DNA of 64,000 nucleotides from Pelagibacteraceae bacterium AG-426-M19 (GTDB lineage: Bacteria; Pseudomonadota; Alphaproteobacteria; Pelagibacterales; Pelagibacteraceae), in NCBI GenBank assembly GCA_003210025.1, contig QCNW01000002.1, positions 1-64,000 on the forward strand. The letters run 5' to 3'. Of the stretch, positions 1 through 10,297 are shown piece by piece. The notes under the pieces are model-generated. The model was not told the origin of the DNA, did not search any database, and saw only the letters and a program-made list of their open reading frames with translations. The translations under genes were made by a program, and so were the position numbers. The number at the start of each line of letters is the position of its first letter. Position 1 is the first letter of the stretch.

Positions 1-1738
1 CTCTTGCTTTACCCTTTTTTTGTTTTTCTAACAGTTTTCTTTTTCTATCAGTCGCTCCACCTCCATGAATTTTTGTTAACACATCTTTTTTAAAACCTTT
101 GATAGTTTCTCTAGCAATAATTTTACCACCAATAGCTGCTTGTATCGGTATCATAAAGTTGTGTCTTGGAATTAGGTCTTTTAATTTTTCACAGACCTCT
201 CTACCTGTAGTTTGAGCAAAATCTTTATGTATCATCATTGCAAGGGCATCAACAGGCTCAGAGTTTACAAGTATATTCATTTTTACTAGATCTCCTTCTT
301 TGTGATCAATAATTTCATAATCAAAACTAGCATATCCACTAGTCATAGATTTAAGACGATCATTAAAATCAAATACGACTTCATTTAAAGGTATCTCATA
401 ATTAATTACTGCACGATTTCCTGAATAACTTAAATTAGTTTGAATACCTCTTTTATTTTGACATAACTTAATAATTGACCCCAAGTATTGATCTGGAGTG
501 ATAATTGTGGCTTTAATCCATGGTTCTTCAATAAATTTTATATAAGTAGGATCTGGTAAATTTGATGGATTTTGAAGTTCGATAATTTTACCATTATTTA
601 AGTGAACTTTATAAACAACACCAGGTGTTGTAGTTAATAAATTTATATCAAATTCTCTTTCAAGTCTTTCTGTGATTATTTCAAGATGCAAAAGACCTAA
701 AAATCCACATCTAAAACCAAGTCCTAAGGCAGATGATGATTCTGCTTCGTAAGAAAAACTTGCATCATTTAATTGTAATTTAGCAAGTCCATCTTTTAAT
801 TTTTGATATTCAGAACTATCTACAGGAAATAAACCACAAAAAACTACTGGTTTACTCGGTTTGAAACCTGGTAATGCATCTTGGAGAGGATTTTCTGCAT
901 CGCATATAGTGTCTCCAACCTTAGTCTCTGATAAAATTTTAATACCAGTTGTAATAAAACCTATTTCTCCAGCATTAAGTTCACTCACATCTTTTGCCTT
1001 AGGAGTAAAAACACCAACCTTTTCTACAATATATTCTTGATTTGTAGACATCATTTTTATTTTCATATTTTTTTTTAGTTTTCCATCTATAATTCTCACT
1101 AGTATAACTACTCCAAGATACGTGTCATACCAGCTATCAACTAATAAACATTTTAATTTGCTATTTTTTTCACCTTTAGGTCCAGGCAAAGAGTTAATAA
1201 TTTGCTCAAGAATTTCATCAATTCCTTGTCCAGTTTTTCCAGAGCACGGAACAGAATTAGATGTATCTATGCCAATCACATCTTCAATTTGATTATTTGT
1301 TCTCTCAAGATCGGATGCTGGTAAATCAATTTTATTTAACACTGGAATAATCTCATGATTTATGTCAAGTGCTTGGTATACATTTGCGAGTGTTTGAGCT
1401 TCAACCCCCTGAGTGCTATCTACAATTAATATTGAACCTTCGCACGCATAAAGGCTTCTACTAACTTCATAACTAAAATCTACATGTCCTGGGGTATCTA
1501 TAATATTTAAAATATAGTTTTTCCCGTTTTTAGCTTTATAATTTAATTTAACTGTTTGTGCTTTAATTGTTATACCTCTCTCTCTTTCTATATCCATAGA
1601 GTCTAGTACTTGAGATTTCATTTCTCTATCACTCAAACCTCCGCATTTATGAATTATTCTGTCAGCTATAGTTGATTTCCCATGATCTATATGAGCTATA
1701 ATTGCAAAATTCCTGATGTTGTCTATTGTATCACCCAT
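1..1738 (-). CDS. lepA: Elongation factor 4 (LepA), C-terminus cut by window edge
   Basis: Ribosome-associated translational GTPase that acts on stalled or mistranslocated ribosomes. The start is an ATG at 1736-1738; 579 codons are present, and the family is about 600 residues, so roughly the last 20 are missing at base 1. The P-loop AHIDHGKST lies at residues 15-23, followed by the G3 motif DTPGHVDF and the G4 motif NKIDLP. The visible end reads [12 protein letters not shown], the typical basic LepA C-terminal tail. It follows pheT by two bases on the same strand and is probably the last gene of the translation cluster. Confidence 0.97.
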   Translation of the reverse strand, partial: MGDTIDNIRNFAIIAHIDHGKSTIADRIIHKCGGLSDREMKSQVLDSMDIERERGITIKAQTVKLNYKAKNGKNYILNIIDTPGHVDFSYEVSRSLYACEGSILIVDSTQGVEAQTLANVYQALDINHEIIPVLNKIDLPASDLERTNNQIEDVIGIDTSNSVPCSGKTGQGIDEILEQIINSLPGPKGEKNSKLKCLLVDSWYDTYLGVVILVRIIDGKLKKNMKIKMMSTNQEYIVEKVGVFTPKAKDVSELNAGEIGFITTGIKILSETKVGDTICDAENPLQDALPGFKPSKPVVFCGLFPVDSSEYQKLKDGLAKLQLNDASFSYEAESSSALGLGFRCGFLGLLHLEIITERLEREFDINLLTTTPGVVYKVHLNNGKIIELQNPSNLPDPTYIKFIEEPWIKATIITPDQYLGSIIKLCQNKRGIQTNLSYSGNRAVINYEIPLNEVVFDFNDRLKSMTSGYASFDYEIIDHKEGDLVKMNILVNSEPVDALAMMIHKDFAQTTGREVCEKLKDLIPRHNFMIPIQAAIGGKIIARETIKGFKKDVLTKIHGGGATDRKRKLLEKQKKGKAR

Positions 1739-1740
1739 TT

Positions 1741-4149
1741 TTAGGATCTAATTTTCGCGCCAGACTTTGACTCAACGGAAGAGATAATTAGTTTATTAAT
1801 GTTGTCCAGGTCATTTTCATTTAGTGTTTTTTCTTCTGACTGAATAGTTACATTAACAGCTATAGATTTTTTTCCCTCTGGTATATTTTCTCCTTCAAAT
1901 ACATCAAATACCCTTACTGACTTAATTAATTTGTTATCAACTGATTTAATTATATTAACTAATTCTTGAGATTTAAAATTTTTATTAATAATAAATGCAA
2001 AATCTCTCTCTGATTTTTGGAAATCAGAAAATTTATATTCAGATTTTGAGTCTTTTATCTTTTGTTTTGTTTCCTTTATGTAATCAAGACAAATTTCAAA
2101 TATTACCAAACCTTCCGTTTTTATGTCTAATTTTTTTATTATGTTTGGATGAATCTCGCCAAAGTATGCTAGAGCATTTTTTTCGTTTTTATTTTGGTAC
2201 ACCCCTCCAGATTTTCCTGGGTGATAGTAAGAAGGAGTTTTATCATCTATAACAATATCATCTTTATCAATCCCTGCTTCACAAAGACTTTGAATTACAT
2301 CTTTTTTTACATCGAATGCGTCTACAATTCTTTCTTTATCATTCCAAGATAATCTTGAAACCTTTCCTGCCTTCACGGCGCCTATAACAGTCAATTGATC
2401 TCCAGGATTTTTCCCTTTAAACGCTGGACCAATTTCAAATAAAGAAATATCTTTAAATCCTCTATCTAAATTTTTCTTCAAATAAAATAATAAATTTGGA
2501 AAAATAGAATTTCTTAAAACATTTAGATCTGAACTAATTGGATTTACAATTGGTATTTCTTCATCATTTTCTTTAAATAATTGATTAATTTTAGAGTCAG
2601 TAAATGACCAAGTCACAGTTTCTAAATAACCTTTAGATGCGACAGATCTTTGTAAAAAATGAAATAATTTCTGATAATAATTAAGTGTAGGTTTTAATCT
2701 TGTCTTAATTGGTTCTGATGTATTAATATGTTCGTAGCCTTTTATTCTCACTATTTCTTCAACAATATCAATTGATTGAGTTATGTCTGGTCTCCAAGAA
2801 GGTACAACTAACTTAAAAATTTTTTTATTTTTAGTTACATCAAAACCTAACTTTTCAAGTATTTTAATTAATTCTTTATTTTCAACATTAAATCCCGTCG
2901 TTTTTTCAAAAAGAAATGGGTCAAAATTAATTATTGTTTTTTTATAATTATCAATTTTTTTTACATTTAAGTTACTTATTTCTCCTCCACAAATTTGTTT
3001 TATTAGCTCAGAAGCTTTTATTAATCCTTCTTCAATTGAAAGGGGATCTATGCCTCTTTCGAATCTGAATTTTGCATCTGTATCTATATTTAATTGTTTA
3101 GAGGTTTTTCTTATTGAACGTGGCAAAAAATAAGCAGATTCTAATAATATATTTTTAGTCGAATATTCTGTTCCAGATCTTGTCCCACCAATTATGCCGC
3201 CAAGACCAAGGACTCCAGATCTGTCAGAAATAACGCACATATCATTTTCTAAAATATATTTTTTATTATCTAAGGCTTCGAAGCTTTCTCCTTTAGATGA
3301 ACTTCTGACAATAATTTCATTATCTATTTTATCTGAATCGTAAGCGTGTAATGGTCTATTTAAATCAAACATTACGTAATTAGTAATATCGACTATGGCA
3401 GATATTGGTTTTTGGCCTAAAGATTTAATTTTATCTTTTAGCCATTTTGGACTCTCTTTATTTGTTACACCTTTTATTAAACAACTTCCAAAAATTGTGC
3501 ATCCTTGGGCTTTTTCTTTTTTTATTGTTACGTTTATATTTTGATTACCTCTATATTTTAAATTGGATTTTTTGTTAATTTTTAATTTACCAGCACCCGC
3601 AGCAGATAAATCTCTAGCAATTCCTCTTACTCCTAAACAATCTGGTCTATTGGGCGTAATTGATAAATCTATTACTTTTTCAGAAGTGTTTTTAAAATAT
3701 TTTTCTCCAATTTTATTTGCATATTTATTGTTTTTTAGTTCTATAATTCCATCACTTTCATTGGATAATAGTAATTCTGACTCAGAACAGAGCATTCCAT
3801 ATGATGTTACACCTCTTATTTTACTTACAGATAATTTCATCTGATTTTTGGGAATAATTGATCCTGGAGGAGCATAAACTGTCAAAAGACCATTTTTTGC
3901 ATTTGGGGCTCCACATACCACTTCAATTGTTTTGTTGCTACCTACATCAACATCACATAACTTCAATCTGTCAGCATTTGGATGAGTTTTGGCATTTATA
4001 ATTTTTGCAACAATAAATGTATCTAATTCAGATGTAGAACTCTCAAAACTCTCTACTTCTAGACCAATATTAGTTAATTTATCTATTATTTGATTATTGT
4101 TAAATTTTGTATCAAGATGGTTTTTTAACCAGTCAACTGTGAACTTCAT
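1741..4149 (-). CDS. pheT: Phenylalanyl-tRNA synthetase beta subunit
   Basis: Large subunit of the (alpha-beta)2 enzyme that charges tRNA-Phe. The 802 residues match the usual length of about 800. Visible parts in order are an EMAP/OB-type tRNA-binding domain (about 39-150, including [13 protein letters not shown]), the B3/B4 editing region, the B5 region, the catalytic-like core, and a C-terminal anticodon-binding FDX-ACB domain ([10 protein letters not shown] onward). Its ATG overlaps the TGA of pheS in an ATGA arrangement, so the two subunits are probably translationally coupled. Confidence 0.98.
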   Translation of the reverse strand: MKFTVDWLKNHLDTKFNNNQIIDKLTNIGLEVESFESSTSELDTFIVAKIINAKTHPNADRLKLCDVDVGSNKTIEVVCGAPNAKNGLLTVYAPPGSIIPKNQMKLSVSKIRGVTSYGMLCSESELLLSNESDGIIELKNNKYANKIGEKYFKNTSEKVIDLSITPNRPDCLGVRGIARDLSAAGAGKLKINKKSNLKYRGNQNINVTIKKEKAQGCTIFGSCLIKGVTNKESPKWLKDKIKSLGQKPISAIVDITNYVMFDLNRPLHAYDSDKIDNEIIVRSSSKGESFEALDNKKYILENDMCVISDRSGVLGLGGIIGGTRSGTEYSTKNILLESAYFLPRSIRKTSKQLNIDTDAKFRFERGIDPLSIEEGLIKASELIKQICGGEISNLNVKKIDNYKKTIINFDPFLFEKTTGFNVENKELIKILEKLGFDVTKNKKIFKLVVPSWRPDITQSIDIVEEIVRIKGYEHINTSEPIKTRLKPTLNYYQKLFHFLQRSVASKGYLETVTWSFTDSKINQLFKENDEEIPIVNPISSDLNVLRNSIFPNLLFYLKKNLDRGFKDISLFEIGPAFKGKNPGDQLTVIGAVKAGKVSRLSWNDKERIVDAFDVKKDVIQSLCEAGIDKDDIVIDDKTPSYYHPGKSGGVYQNKNEKNALAYFGEIHPNIIKKLDIKTEGLVIFEICLDYIKETKQKIKDSKSEYKFSDFQKSERDFAFIINKNFKSQELVNIIKSVDNKLIKSVRVFDVFEGENIPEGKKSIAVNVTIQSEEKTLNENDLDNINKLIISSVESKSGAKIRS

Positions 4150-5213
4150 CTACTTAGTCCTCTATAATTTGAGGGGACATCTAATGGATCAAAACCAAAG
4201 TGACTTAACCATCTATAATCAGTCTCAAAAAAGGCTCTTAAATCATTAATTCCATATTTTAACATTCCAAGTCTGTCTATACCAATTCCAAAGGCATATC
4301 CTTGATATTTACTTGGATTAACATTTACATTTTTTAAAACATTTGGATGAACCATTCCACAGCCTAGAATTTCTAACCATTTATTACCTTCACCAATTAC
4401 TATCTTTCCATTTTTAATTTCATATCCTATATCTACTTCTGCTGAAGGTTCCGTAAATGGAAAATGACTTGGCCTGAATCTCATTTTAATTTTATCAACT
4501 TCAAAAAACTCCTTAATAAAATAATTTAAACATCCTTTTAAATGTCCCATATTTATATTCTTATCTATATGAAGTCCCTCAACTTGATGAAACATCGGAG
4601 CATGAGTTTGATCACTATCTGATCTGTAAGTTCGTCCTGGAGCAATAATTTTAAAAGGAGGTTTACCTTTTAGCATAGTTCTTACCTGGACTGGAGATGT
4701 GTGAGTTCTCAAAAGTAATTCCTTATTATTATCAAGATAAAAAGTATCATGCATATCTCTAGCTGGATGGTTGTCTGGTGTATTTAATGCTGTAAAATTA
4801 TTATATTCATTTTCTACATCTGGGCCTTCCTCAACACTAAATCCTATTTCAGAAAATATAGATGAGATTTCATCTATTACCTGAGAGACTGGATGAATTT
4901 TACCGATTTCAATATTTCTTTCTGGAAGAGTTACATCAATTTTTTCTTTCTCAAGCTTTAAATTAATTTCTTTAGTTTCAATTTCTTGAATTTTGATTGA
5001 TATTTTATTTTGAAGTTCATCTTTAATATTATTTAAATCTGAGGCTAATTTTTTTCTTTCCTCTACAGAAATCGAACCTAATTTTTTAAATTCGTTCGAT
5101 ATAATTCCATTTTTTCCAAATAGTTCAGATTTGATGTTATTTACTTTTTCAATGTTATTTTCTGTATTAAGCTTATCGATATAATCATCTTTTATTTTTT
5201 TAATATCAGACAT
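4146..5213 (-). CDS. pheS: Phenylalanyl-tRNA synthetase alpha subunit
   Basis: Catalytic subunit of phenylalanyl-tRNA synthetase, forming Phe-AMP and Phe-tRNA in the cytoplasm. The 355 residues start with a coiled-coil N-terminus (about 1-90), followed by the class II core with motif 2 ([21 protein letters not shown]) and the motif 3 region ([15 protein letters not shown]). Length is normal. It lies 43 bases after rplT on the same strand and overlaps pheT by four bases. Confidence 0.98.
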   Translation of the reverse strand: MSDIKKIKDDYIDKLNTENNIEKVNNIKSELFGKNGIISNEFKKLGSISVEERKKLASDLNNIKDELQNKISIKIQEIETKEINLKLEKEKIDVTLPERNIEIGKIHPVSQVIDEISSIFSEIGFSVEEGPDVENEYNNFTALNTPDNHPARDMHDTFYLDNNKELLLRTHTSPVQVRTMLKGKPPFKIIAPGRTYRSDSDQTHAPMFHQVEGLHIDKNINMGHLKGCLNYFIKEFFEVDKIKMRFRPSHFPFTEPSAEVDIGYEIKNGKIVIGEGNKWLEILGCGMVHPNVLKNVNVNPSKYQGYAFGIGIDRLGMLKYGINDLRAFFETDYRWLSHFGFDPLDVPSNYRGLSR

Positions 5214-5256
5214 TTTAATAGAATATTTGTTAAAGGAAGAAAAACAATAGTCTTGA

Positions 5257-5613
5257 TTAATTTAATGCTGCCTGGGCCCTTTTGACTATAGTTTTGAATG
5301 CTTCGGGGTTATCGTAAGCAATTTCTGCAAGAATTTTTCTATCTAATTTAATTCCTGATTTGCTTAAACCATTAATAAACTTTGAATATGTTATACCTTC
5401 GGATCTGACACCAGCATTAATTCTTTGTATCCACAGTGATTTGAAATCCCTTTTTTTATTTCTTCTATCTCTATAAGCATACTGCATAGCTTTTTCCATT
5501 GCTTGTCTTGCAACTCTTATTGTATTTTTTCTTCTTCCCCACTGACCTTTAACAGCTTTTAAAACTTTTTTATGTTTAGCTCTGCTAGTAACTCCTCTTT
5601 TAACTCTTGCCAT
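5257..5613 (-). CDS. rplT: 50S ribosomal protein L20
   Basis: Early assembly protein of the large ribosomal subunit that binds 23S rRNA. The 118-residue protein has the basic N-terminal helix ([16 protein letters not shown]) and the globular part with WIQRINAG, both typical. It starts one base after the rpmI stop, as in the common infC-rpmI-rplT cluster. In enterobacteria L20 represses its own operon through a leader structure; I do not see an obvious copy of that structure here. Confidence 0.98.
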   Translation of the reverse strand: MARVKRGVTSRAKHKKVLKAVKGQWGRRKNTIRVARQAMEKAMQYAYRDRRNKKRDFKSLWIQRINAGVRSEGITYSKFINGLSKSGIKLDRKILAEIAYDNPEAFKTIVKRAQAALN

Positions 5614-5614
5614 T

Positions 5615-5821
5615 TTATCCTCTTAAGCTGTAAGGCATATAAGATTTTACTATCTTACCATCTTGTTTGGATAAAACAGTTGTGCCTCTTTGTTTTCTAA
5701 TTTGTGAATTCGTTCTTTTAATCATGCCGTGTCTTTTTCCAGCCTGTGGGGTAATAACCTTACCTTTAGCTGAGATTTTAAATCTTTTTTTAGCTGAACT
5801 TTTTGTTTTTAACTTGGGCAT
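5615..5821 (-). CDS. rpmI: 50S ribosomal protein L35
   Basis: Small basic protein of the large ribosomal subunit. The 68 residues begin [15 protein letters not shown] and contain [18 protein letters not shown], both family signatures, and the length is normal (about 65). It lies between infC (52-base gap) and rplT (1-base gap) on the same strand. The 52-base gap after infC is the longest within infC-rplT and could hold a leader element or internal promoter, but I cannot point to one. Confidence 0.98.
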   Translation of the reverse strand: MPKLKTKSSAKKRFKISAKGKVITPQAGKRHGMIKRTNSQIRKQRGTTVLSKQDGKIVKSYMPYSLRG

Positions 5822-5873
5822 AATTTTCGGGGTTATACAAATATTAAATTAAATTTACAACTAGAAATATGGC

Positions 5874-6419
5874 TTATAAAGGCTGGATTACCATTATCAT
5901 TTGCTTTCCATCAAATTTTGGCTGAAGCTCTACTCTCCCAATAGTCTCCATATCTGCCTTAATTTTATCCATTAATTCATTGCCAAGGTTTGAATGTTGT
6001 AACTCTCTCCCTTTGAACCTTATTGTAAATTTGACTTTATCGCCTTTTGCCAAAAATTTCTGAGCATTTTTAATTTTGAAAGTGTAGTCATGAACTTCTG
6101 TAACTGGCCTTAATTTTATTTCTTTTAATTCAATTTTCTTTTGTTTTTTTTTTGCTTTGTTAGCTTTTTTTTGTGCGTCGTATTTATATTTACCCATGTC
6201 CATAATTTTACAGACAGGGGGTTTTGCATTCGGAGCAATTTCAATTAAATCTAAACCTTCATTTTTTGCTTTATTGATAGCTTCATTTAAATTTAAAATT
6301 CCTAAATTTTCTCCATCACTTGCAATAACTTGAACTTCATTTGATGTAATCCTGTTGTTAGACCTTGGGCCTCTTGCTTTAGTTCTTTTTTGAAAATAAT
6401 TTTGTTTAAAATCTGCCAC
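5874..6419 (-). CDS. infC: Translation initiation factor IF-3 (GTG start)
   Basis: Binds the 30S subunit, prevents premature 50S joining and checks the start codon. The 181 residues contain the N-domain (NRITSNEVQVIASDGENLGI), the linker with PPVCKIMDMGKYKYD, and the C-domain (KEIKLRPVTEVHDY). The start codon is GTG at 6417-6419, immediately after the TAA of thrS with no spacer. No ATG fits the conserved N-terminus. In E. coli infC starts with AUU and IF-3 represses itself through that rare codon. GTG is a milder non-AUG start, so similar autoregulation is possible but unproven. Confidence 0.97.
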   Translation of the reverse strand: MADFKQNYFQKRTKARGPRSNNRITSNEVQVIASDGENLGILNLNEAINKAKNEGLDLIEIAPNAKPPVCKIMDMGKYKYDAQKKANKAKKKQKKIELKEIKLRPVTEVHDYTFKIKNAQKFLAKGDKVKFTIRFKGRELQHSNLGNELMDKIKADMETIGRVELQPKFDGKQMIMVIQPL

Positions 6420-8339
6420 TTATATTGAAGGGGCTTTATTTAGATCGGAGTATTTTTTTATAAATTCTTTCAAAGCCATATTTTCTTGTTTATTAGAATC
6501 CAATCTTCTAATAGTTACACTGTTGGAGTCAACTTCTTTTTTTCCACAAATCAATAACATTGGTACTTTTGTTAAAGAATGATCTCTTATTTTATAATTT
6601 AAATTGTGATTTTTAAGATCCACCTCGACAATCAAACCAATCCGTTTTAATTCCTTAGCTACACTTTTAGCATATTCATCAAAATCACTAGAGATTGGAA
6701 TAACTACTGCCTGTAAAGGTGATATCCAAAATGGCAGCTTGCCTGCATAATTCTCTATAAGGATACCTATAAACCTTTCTAAAGATCCAAATAATGCTCT
6801 GTGTAACATTACAGGTACTTTTTTAGTTCCATCTTTATCAACAAAAGAAGCTCCTAATCTGCCTGGTAAATTTAAATCTACTTGCAAGGTTCCACACTGC
6901 CAATCTCTACCTATTGCATCTCTTAAAACAAATTCAATTTTTGGTCCATAAAATGCGCCCTCACCTTTATTAATTGAGTACTCTAGCTTTGTCGCTTTGA
7001 TTGCCTCTAACAATGCAGCCTCTGATTTATCCCAAACTTTATCGTCACCAACTCTTAAATCTGGTCTATCTGAATATTTTAAAATAACATCTTCAAAACC
7101 AAGATCTTTATAAATTTCTAAAATTAAATTTGTAACACTCAAACATTCTTCGGTAATTTGTTCTTCTGTACAAAAAATATGTGCATCATCTTGAGTAAAG
7201 GCTCTTACACGTAATAATCCATGCAATGCACCTGAAGGTTCATATCTATGAACTTTTCCGAATTCTGACATCTTTAAAGGTAAGTCTCTATAACTTTTAA
7301 GTCCTTGATTAAACACTTGAACGCACCCAGGACAATTCATGGGTTTAATTGCAAATACTTTTTCATCTGGTGTAGTTGAAGTATACATATTAGCTCCAAA
7401 TTTTTCCCAGTGGCCAGATTTTTCCCACAAAGATCTATCAAGTATTTCTGGCGTATTTATCTCTTTGTAACCATCGTGATCTTGTTTCATTCTCATATAT
7501 GAAACTAATTTTTGGAACAAATTCCATCCTTTCTGGTGCCAAAACACAGATCCAGGACTTTCTTCTCTAAAATGAAATAAATCCATCTCTTTTCCAATTT
7601 TTCTATGATCTCTTTTTTCTGCTTCCTCAATTCTCTGAAGATAAAGGTCTAATTCTTTTTGAGTTGCCCACCCAGTACCATATATTCTTTGAAGCATTTC
7701 ATTATTAGAGTCACCACGCCAATAAGCTCCAGATACTTTTGTCAGTTTAAAAGCCTTACCTATTTTACCAGAAGATACTAAATGTGGACCCCTACATAAA
7801 TCATGCCATGTTTCGCCATGATGATAAACCGTAAGTTCTTCGTTTTTAGGAATGCTCTCAATTATTTCAGCTTTGTATTTTTCTCCAATTTTTTTAAAAT
7901 GACTTATTGCTTTATCTCTCTCCCAAACTTCTTTTCTTGTTTTTACATCTTTATCTATTATCTCTGACATTTTTTTTTCAATCTTTTTTAAATCATCGCT
8001 AGTAAAAGGCTCTTTTCTTGCAAAATCATAGTAAAATCCATTTTCTATAACTGGCCCAATTGTTACCTGTGTGCCTGGATATAGTTCTTGAACGGCCATA
8101 GCCATTATATGTGCAGTGTCATGTCTAATGACTTCTAAACCCTCAGGATCTTTAGCTGTAAATATTTCAATAGAACAATCTTGATCAATAACAGTATATA
8201 AATCTTTAAGCTCACCGTTTATGCTCATCACCAAAGCTTGCTTACCTAAAGACTTGCTAATTTTTTCAGCAACCTCTGTGCCTGTTATACTTTTTTCAAA
8301 GTTTAATTTTTTTCCATCAGGTAATATAATATTTGGCAT
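6420..8339 (-). CDS. thrS: Threonyl-tRNA synthetase
   Basis: Class II synthetase that charges tRNA-Thr and edits Ser-tRNA-Thr. The 639 residues match E. coli ThrS (642). In order: TGS domain (about 1-62), editing domain with HDTAHIMAMAVQ near residues 73-84, the class II core with zinc-site signature NCPGC, motif 2 FGKVHRYEPSGALHGL, motif 3 region (LHRALFGSLERF), and a C-terminal anticodon-binding domain. Its ATG overlaps the TAA of the upstream glycosyltransferase gene by one base (TAATG), and its stop directly abuts the infC start. Confidence 0.98.
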   Translation of the reverse strand: MPNIILPDGKKLNFEKSITGTEVAEKISKSLGKQALVMSINGELKDLYTVIDQDCSIEIFTAKDPEGLEVIRHDTAHIMAMAVQELYPGTQVTIGPVIENGFYYDFARKEPFTSDDLKKIEKKMSEIIDKDVKTRKEVWERDKAISHFKKIGEKYKAEIIESIPKNEELTVYHHGETWHDLCRGPHLVSSGKIGKAFKLTKVSGAYWRGDSNNEMLQRIYGTGWATQKELDLYLQRIEEAEKRDHRKIGKEMDLFHFREESPGSVFWHQKGWNLFQKLVSYMRMKQDHDGYKEINTPEILDRSLWEKSGHWEKFGANMYTSTTPDEKVFAIKPMNCPGCVQVFNQGLKSYRDLPLKMSEFGKVHRYEPSGALHGLLRVRAFTQDDAHIFCTEEQITEECLSVTNLILEIYKDLGFEDVILKYSDRPDLRVGDDKVWDKSEAALLEAIKATKLEYSINKGEGAFYGPKIEFVLRDAIGRDWQCGTLQVDLNLPGRLGASFVDKDGTKKVPVMLHRALFGSLERFIGILIENYAGKLPFWISPLQAVVIPISSDFDEYAKSVAKELKRIGLIVEVDLKNHNLNYKIRDHSLTKVPMLLICGKKEVDSNSVTIRRLDSNKQENMALKEFIKKYSDLNKAPSI

Positions 8340-9493
8340 TAGTTTATTAATTTTTTATACTCTGAATAAGTAGAAAAACACATTTTTTCAACATTAAATT
8401 TTGAAACGACATTTTTTCTACCTTCTATGCCCATTTGATTGATAGTCTGTTCATCTAAATTCATAATTTCTATTAATTTTTTTGAAAGATCGTCAGAGTT
8501 ATTTGCTTCAAATAAAAATCCTGTTTTATTTTCATTTATAGTCTCTTTTGATCCCCCAATATTACTTGCAACAATTGGTTTTTTCATTGCCTGAGCCTCA
8601 ACAGATATTCTTCCAAAGGCTTCTGGTTCTATAGATGAAGAAACTATGATGTCTGAAACTTTGTAAGCTAGAGGCATATTTTTACAATGATCTATAAATT
8701 TTACTTGGTTAGTTAATCTGTACTGTTCAACTAACCTAATAAGTTTCTTTTTGTAAAGTTCTCTTCCTTGATCGCTCCCAAGAATAATTACATTAAATAC
8801 CTCGTGTCCTAAATTAATATTTACTTTATTAATAGCATCTAAAAACATTTCTTGGCCTTTCCATTCTGTTAATCTTCCAGGCAATAGAACAGTTTTTCTT
8901 TCAATTTTAAGTCCCCATGATTTAAATAATTCATCTTCCTCTGTTTCTATAGTAGTTGATGGATCAAAATAGTCAGTATTAATGCCTCTAAATATCACCA
9001 AGAATTTTTTTTTATCATTAAGGTATTCAGAGTAGTTTTCTTTAATATGTGAAAATATAAAATTAGACCCAGCAATAATTAAATCTGATCTCAACATTAC
9101 AGAATTATATAATTTTTTTAATTTACTTTTAAAATTATATGTTCCATGAAATGTAGTTACAAATTTACGTCGTGTGATTTTGGTAGCTAGCAAACAAGAC
9201 CATGCAGGTGCTCTACTTCTCGCGTGGACAATATTAATTCCATAAAATAAAATTATTAAAGAAATAATTATTGAATTAAAAAAAACCAAAATGGGGTTTT
9301 TGGAATTAACAGGTAACCTTATATATTTAACTTTTTTTTTATCTATAAACTTTGTTAATGCACCACCGTTGCAAATTAAAAAAGATTTACAATCATTTTC
9401 ATGTAGATAGTGTGCGATATCATAACAACCTGTTTCTGCGCCACCGTATCCAAGTTTTGGTATAACTTGTAGAACTTTCAATTTTGGATGCAT
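8339..9493 (-). CDS. Glycosyltransferase family 4 (GT-B fold)
   Basis: Probable sugar transferase using a nucleotide sugar for lipopolysaccharide, exopolysaccharide or glycolipid. The 384 residues have a GT4 N-terminal fold (VLQVIPKLGYGGAETG near residues 7-22) and the C-terminal donor-binding half with LLPGRLTEWKGQEMFLDA and the E-x7-E signature EPEAFGRISVE. A hydrophobic stretch near residues 68-85 suggests membrane association. It heads the translation cluster and overlaps thrS by one base (TAATG), so it may share that cluster's promoter. The specific donor and acceptor cannot be read from the sequence. Confidence 0.85.
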   Translation of the reverse strand: MHPKLKVLQVIPKLGYGGAETGCYDIAHYLHENDCKSFLICNGGALTKFIDKKKVKYIRLPVNSKNPILVFFNSIIISLIILFYGINIVHARSRAPAWSCLLATKITRRKFVTTFHGTYNFKSKLKKLYNSVMLRSDLIIAGSNFIFSHIKENYSEYLNDKKKFLVIFRGINTDYFDPSTTIETEEDELFKSWGLKIERKTVLLPGRLTEWKGQEMFLDAINKVNINLGHEVFNVIILGSDQGRELYKKKLIRLVEQYRLTNQVKFIDHCKNMPLAYKVSDIIVSSSIEPEAFGRISVEAQAMKKPIVASNIGGSKETINENKTGFLFEANNSDDLSKKLIEIMNLDEQTINQMGIEGRKNVVSKFNVEKMCFSTYSEYKKLIN

Positions 9494-9535
9494 ATGGTAG
9501 AATTATAATATTTCAAATCAATTTTAATACTTTAT

Positions 9536-10297
9536 ATGAAAAAATTTAAATTTCTAAAAATTTCTAAAACAAAAAAACTAAGATATATAAGCAATTATTA
9601 TAAGAAAAATCTTTATATTATATTTTTACCAGGTTTTGCATCCGATATAGAAGGAGATAAACCTAAAAGATTTTTAAACTATGCTAAAAAAAATAAATTG
9701 GGTTTTTTGGCACTAGAATATTCTGGATACGGAAAATCTTCAGGTGAATTTACAAAAGGGAATATTTCCACTTGGGCAAATGATGCAAAACAGACTATTA
9801 AGAACATAGTTAAAAAAAATGATATAATTTTAATAGGTTCTAGTATGGGTGCATGGATTTCTTTATTATTATTTAAATCAATTAAGAAACAGATTAAAGG
9901 CTTTATGGGAATTGGATCTGCTCCAGAATTTTTAACAAGAATAATGTGGAAAAAATTTTCAAAAAAGACAAAGAGTGAAATTATCAAAAAAGGTATTAGC
10001 AAAATTAAAAATGGTGGTTATGAGTATCTCATAACTAATCAATTAATTAAAGATGGAAGAAAAAAACAAAATAAAGTTTTGAATGTTAAAATTCTAATGA
10101 AAATACCTGTTACTATGGTCCATGGTCAAAAAGATGAAGTTGTACCAATTAAATACTCAAGAGAAGTTTTAAAAATCTTCAGCAAAGCAAAAAAAAAATT
10201 AAATATAATTAAGAAGGGTGACCATAGTCTCTCGTCAAAAAAAAATCTAAATATTATTTGTAAAGAGTTAGATAATATTATTAAAAATACTAACTAG
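9536..10297 (+). CDS. Alpha/beta hydrolase, ABHD10-like
   Basis: Cytoplasmic serine hydrolase. The catalytic triad is visible: nucleophile Ser103 in GSSMGAW, Asp200 in HGQKDEVVP and His230 in KKGDHSLSS. The oxyanion-region motif LPGFASD (31-37) and EYSGYGKSSGEF (61-72) match the ABHD10-type subgroup of acyl-protein or ester hydrolases in alphaproteobacteria and mitochondria. It diverges from the glycosyltransferase gene with only 42 bases between start codons, and its end overlaps gltB tail-to-tail by eight bases. Substrate unknown. Confidence 0.8.
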   Translation: MKKFKFLKISKTKKLRYISNYYKKNLYIIFLPGFASDIEGDKPKRFLNYAKKNKLGFLALEYSGYGKSSGEFTKGNISTWANDAKQTIKNIVKKNDIILIGSSMGAWISLLLFKSIKKQIKGFMGIGSAPEFLTRIMWKKFSKKTKSEIIKKGISKIKNGGYEYLITNQLIKDGRKKQNKVLNVKILMKIPVTMVHGQKDEVVPIKYSREVLKIFSKAKKKLNIIKKGDHSLSSKKNLNIICKELDNIIKNTN

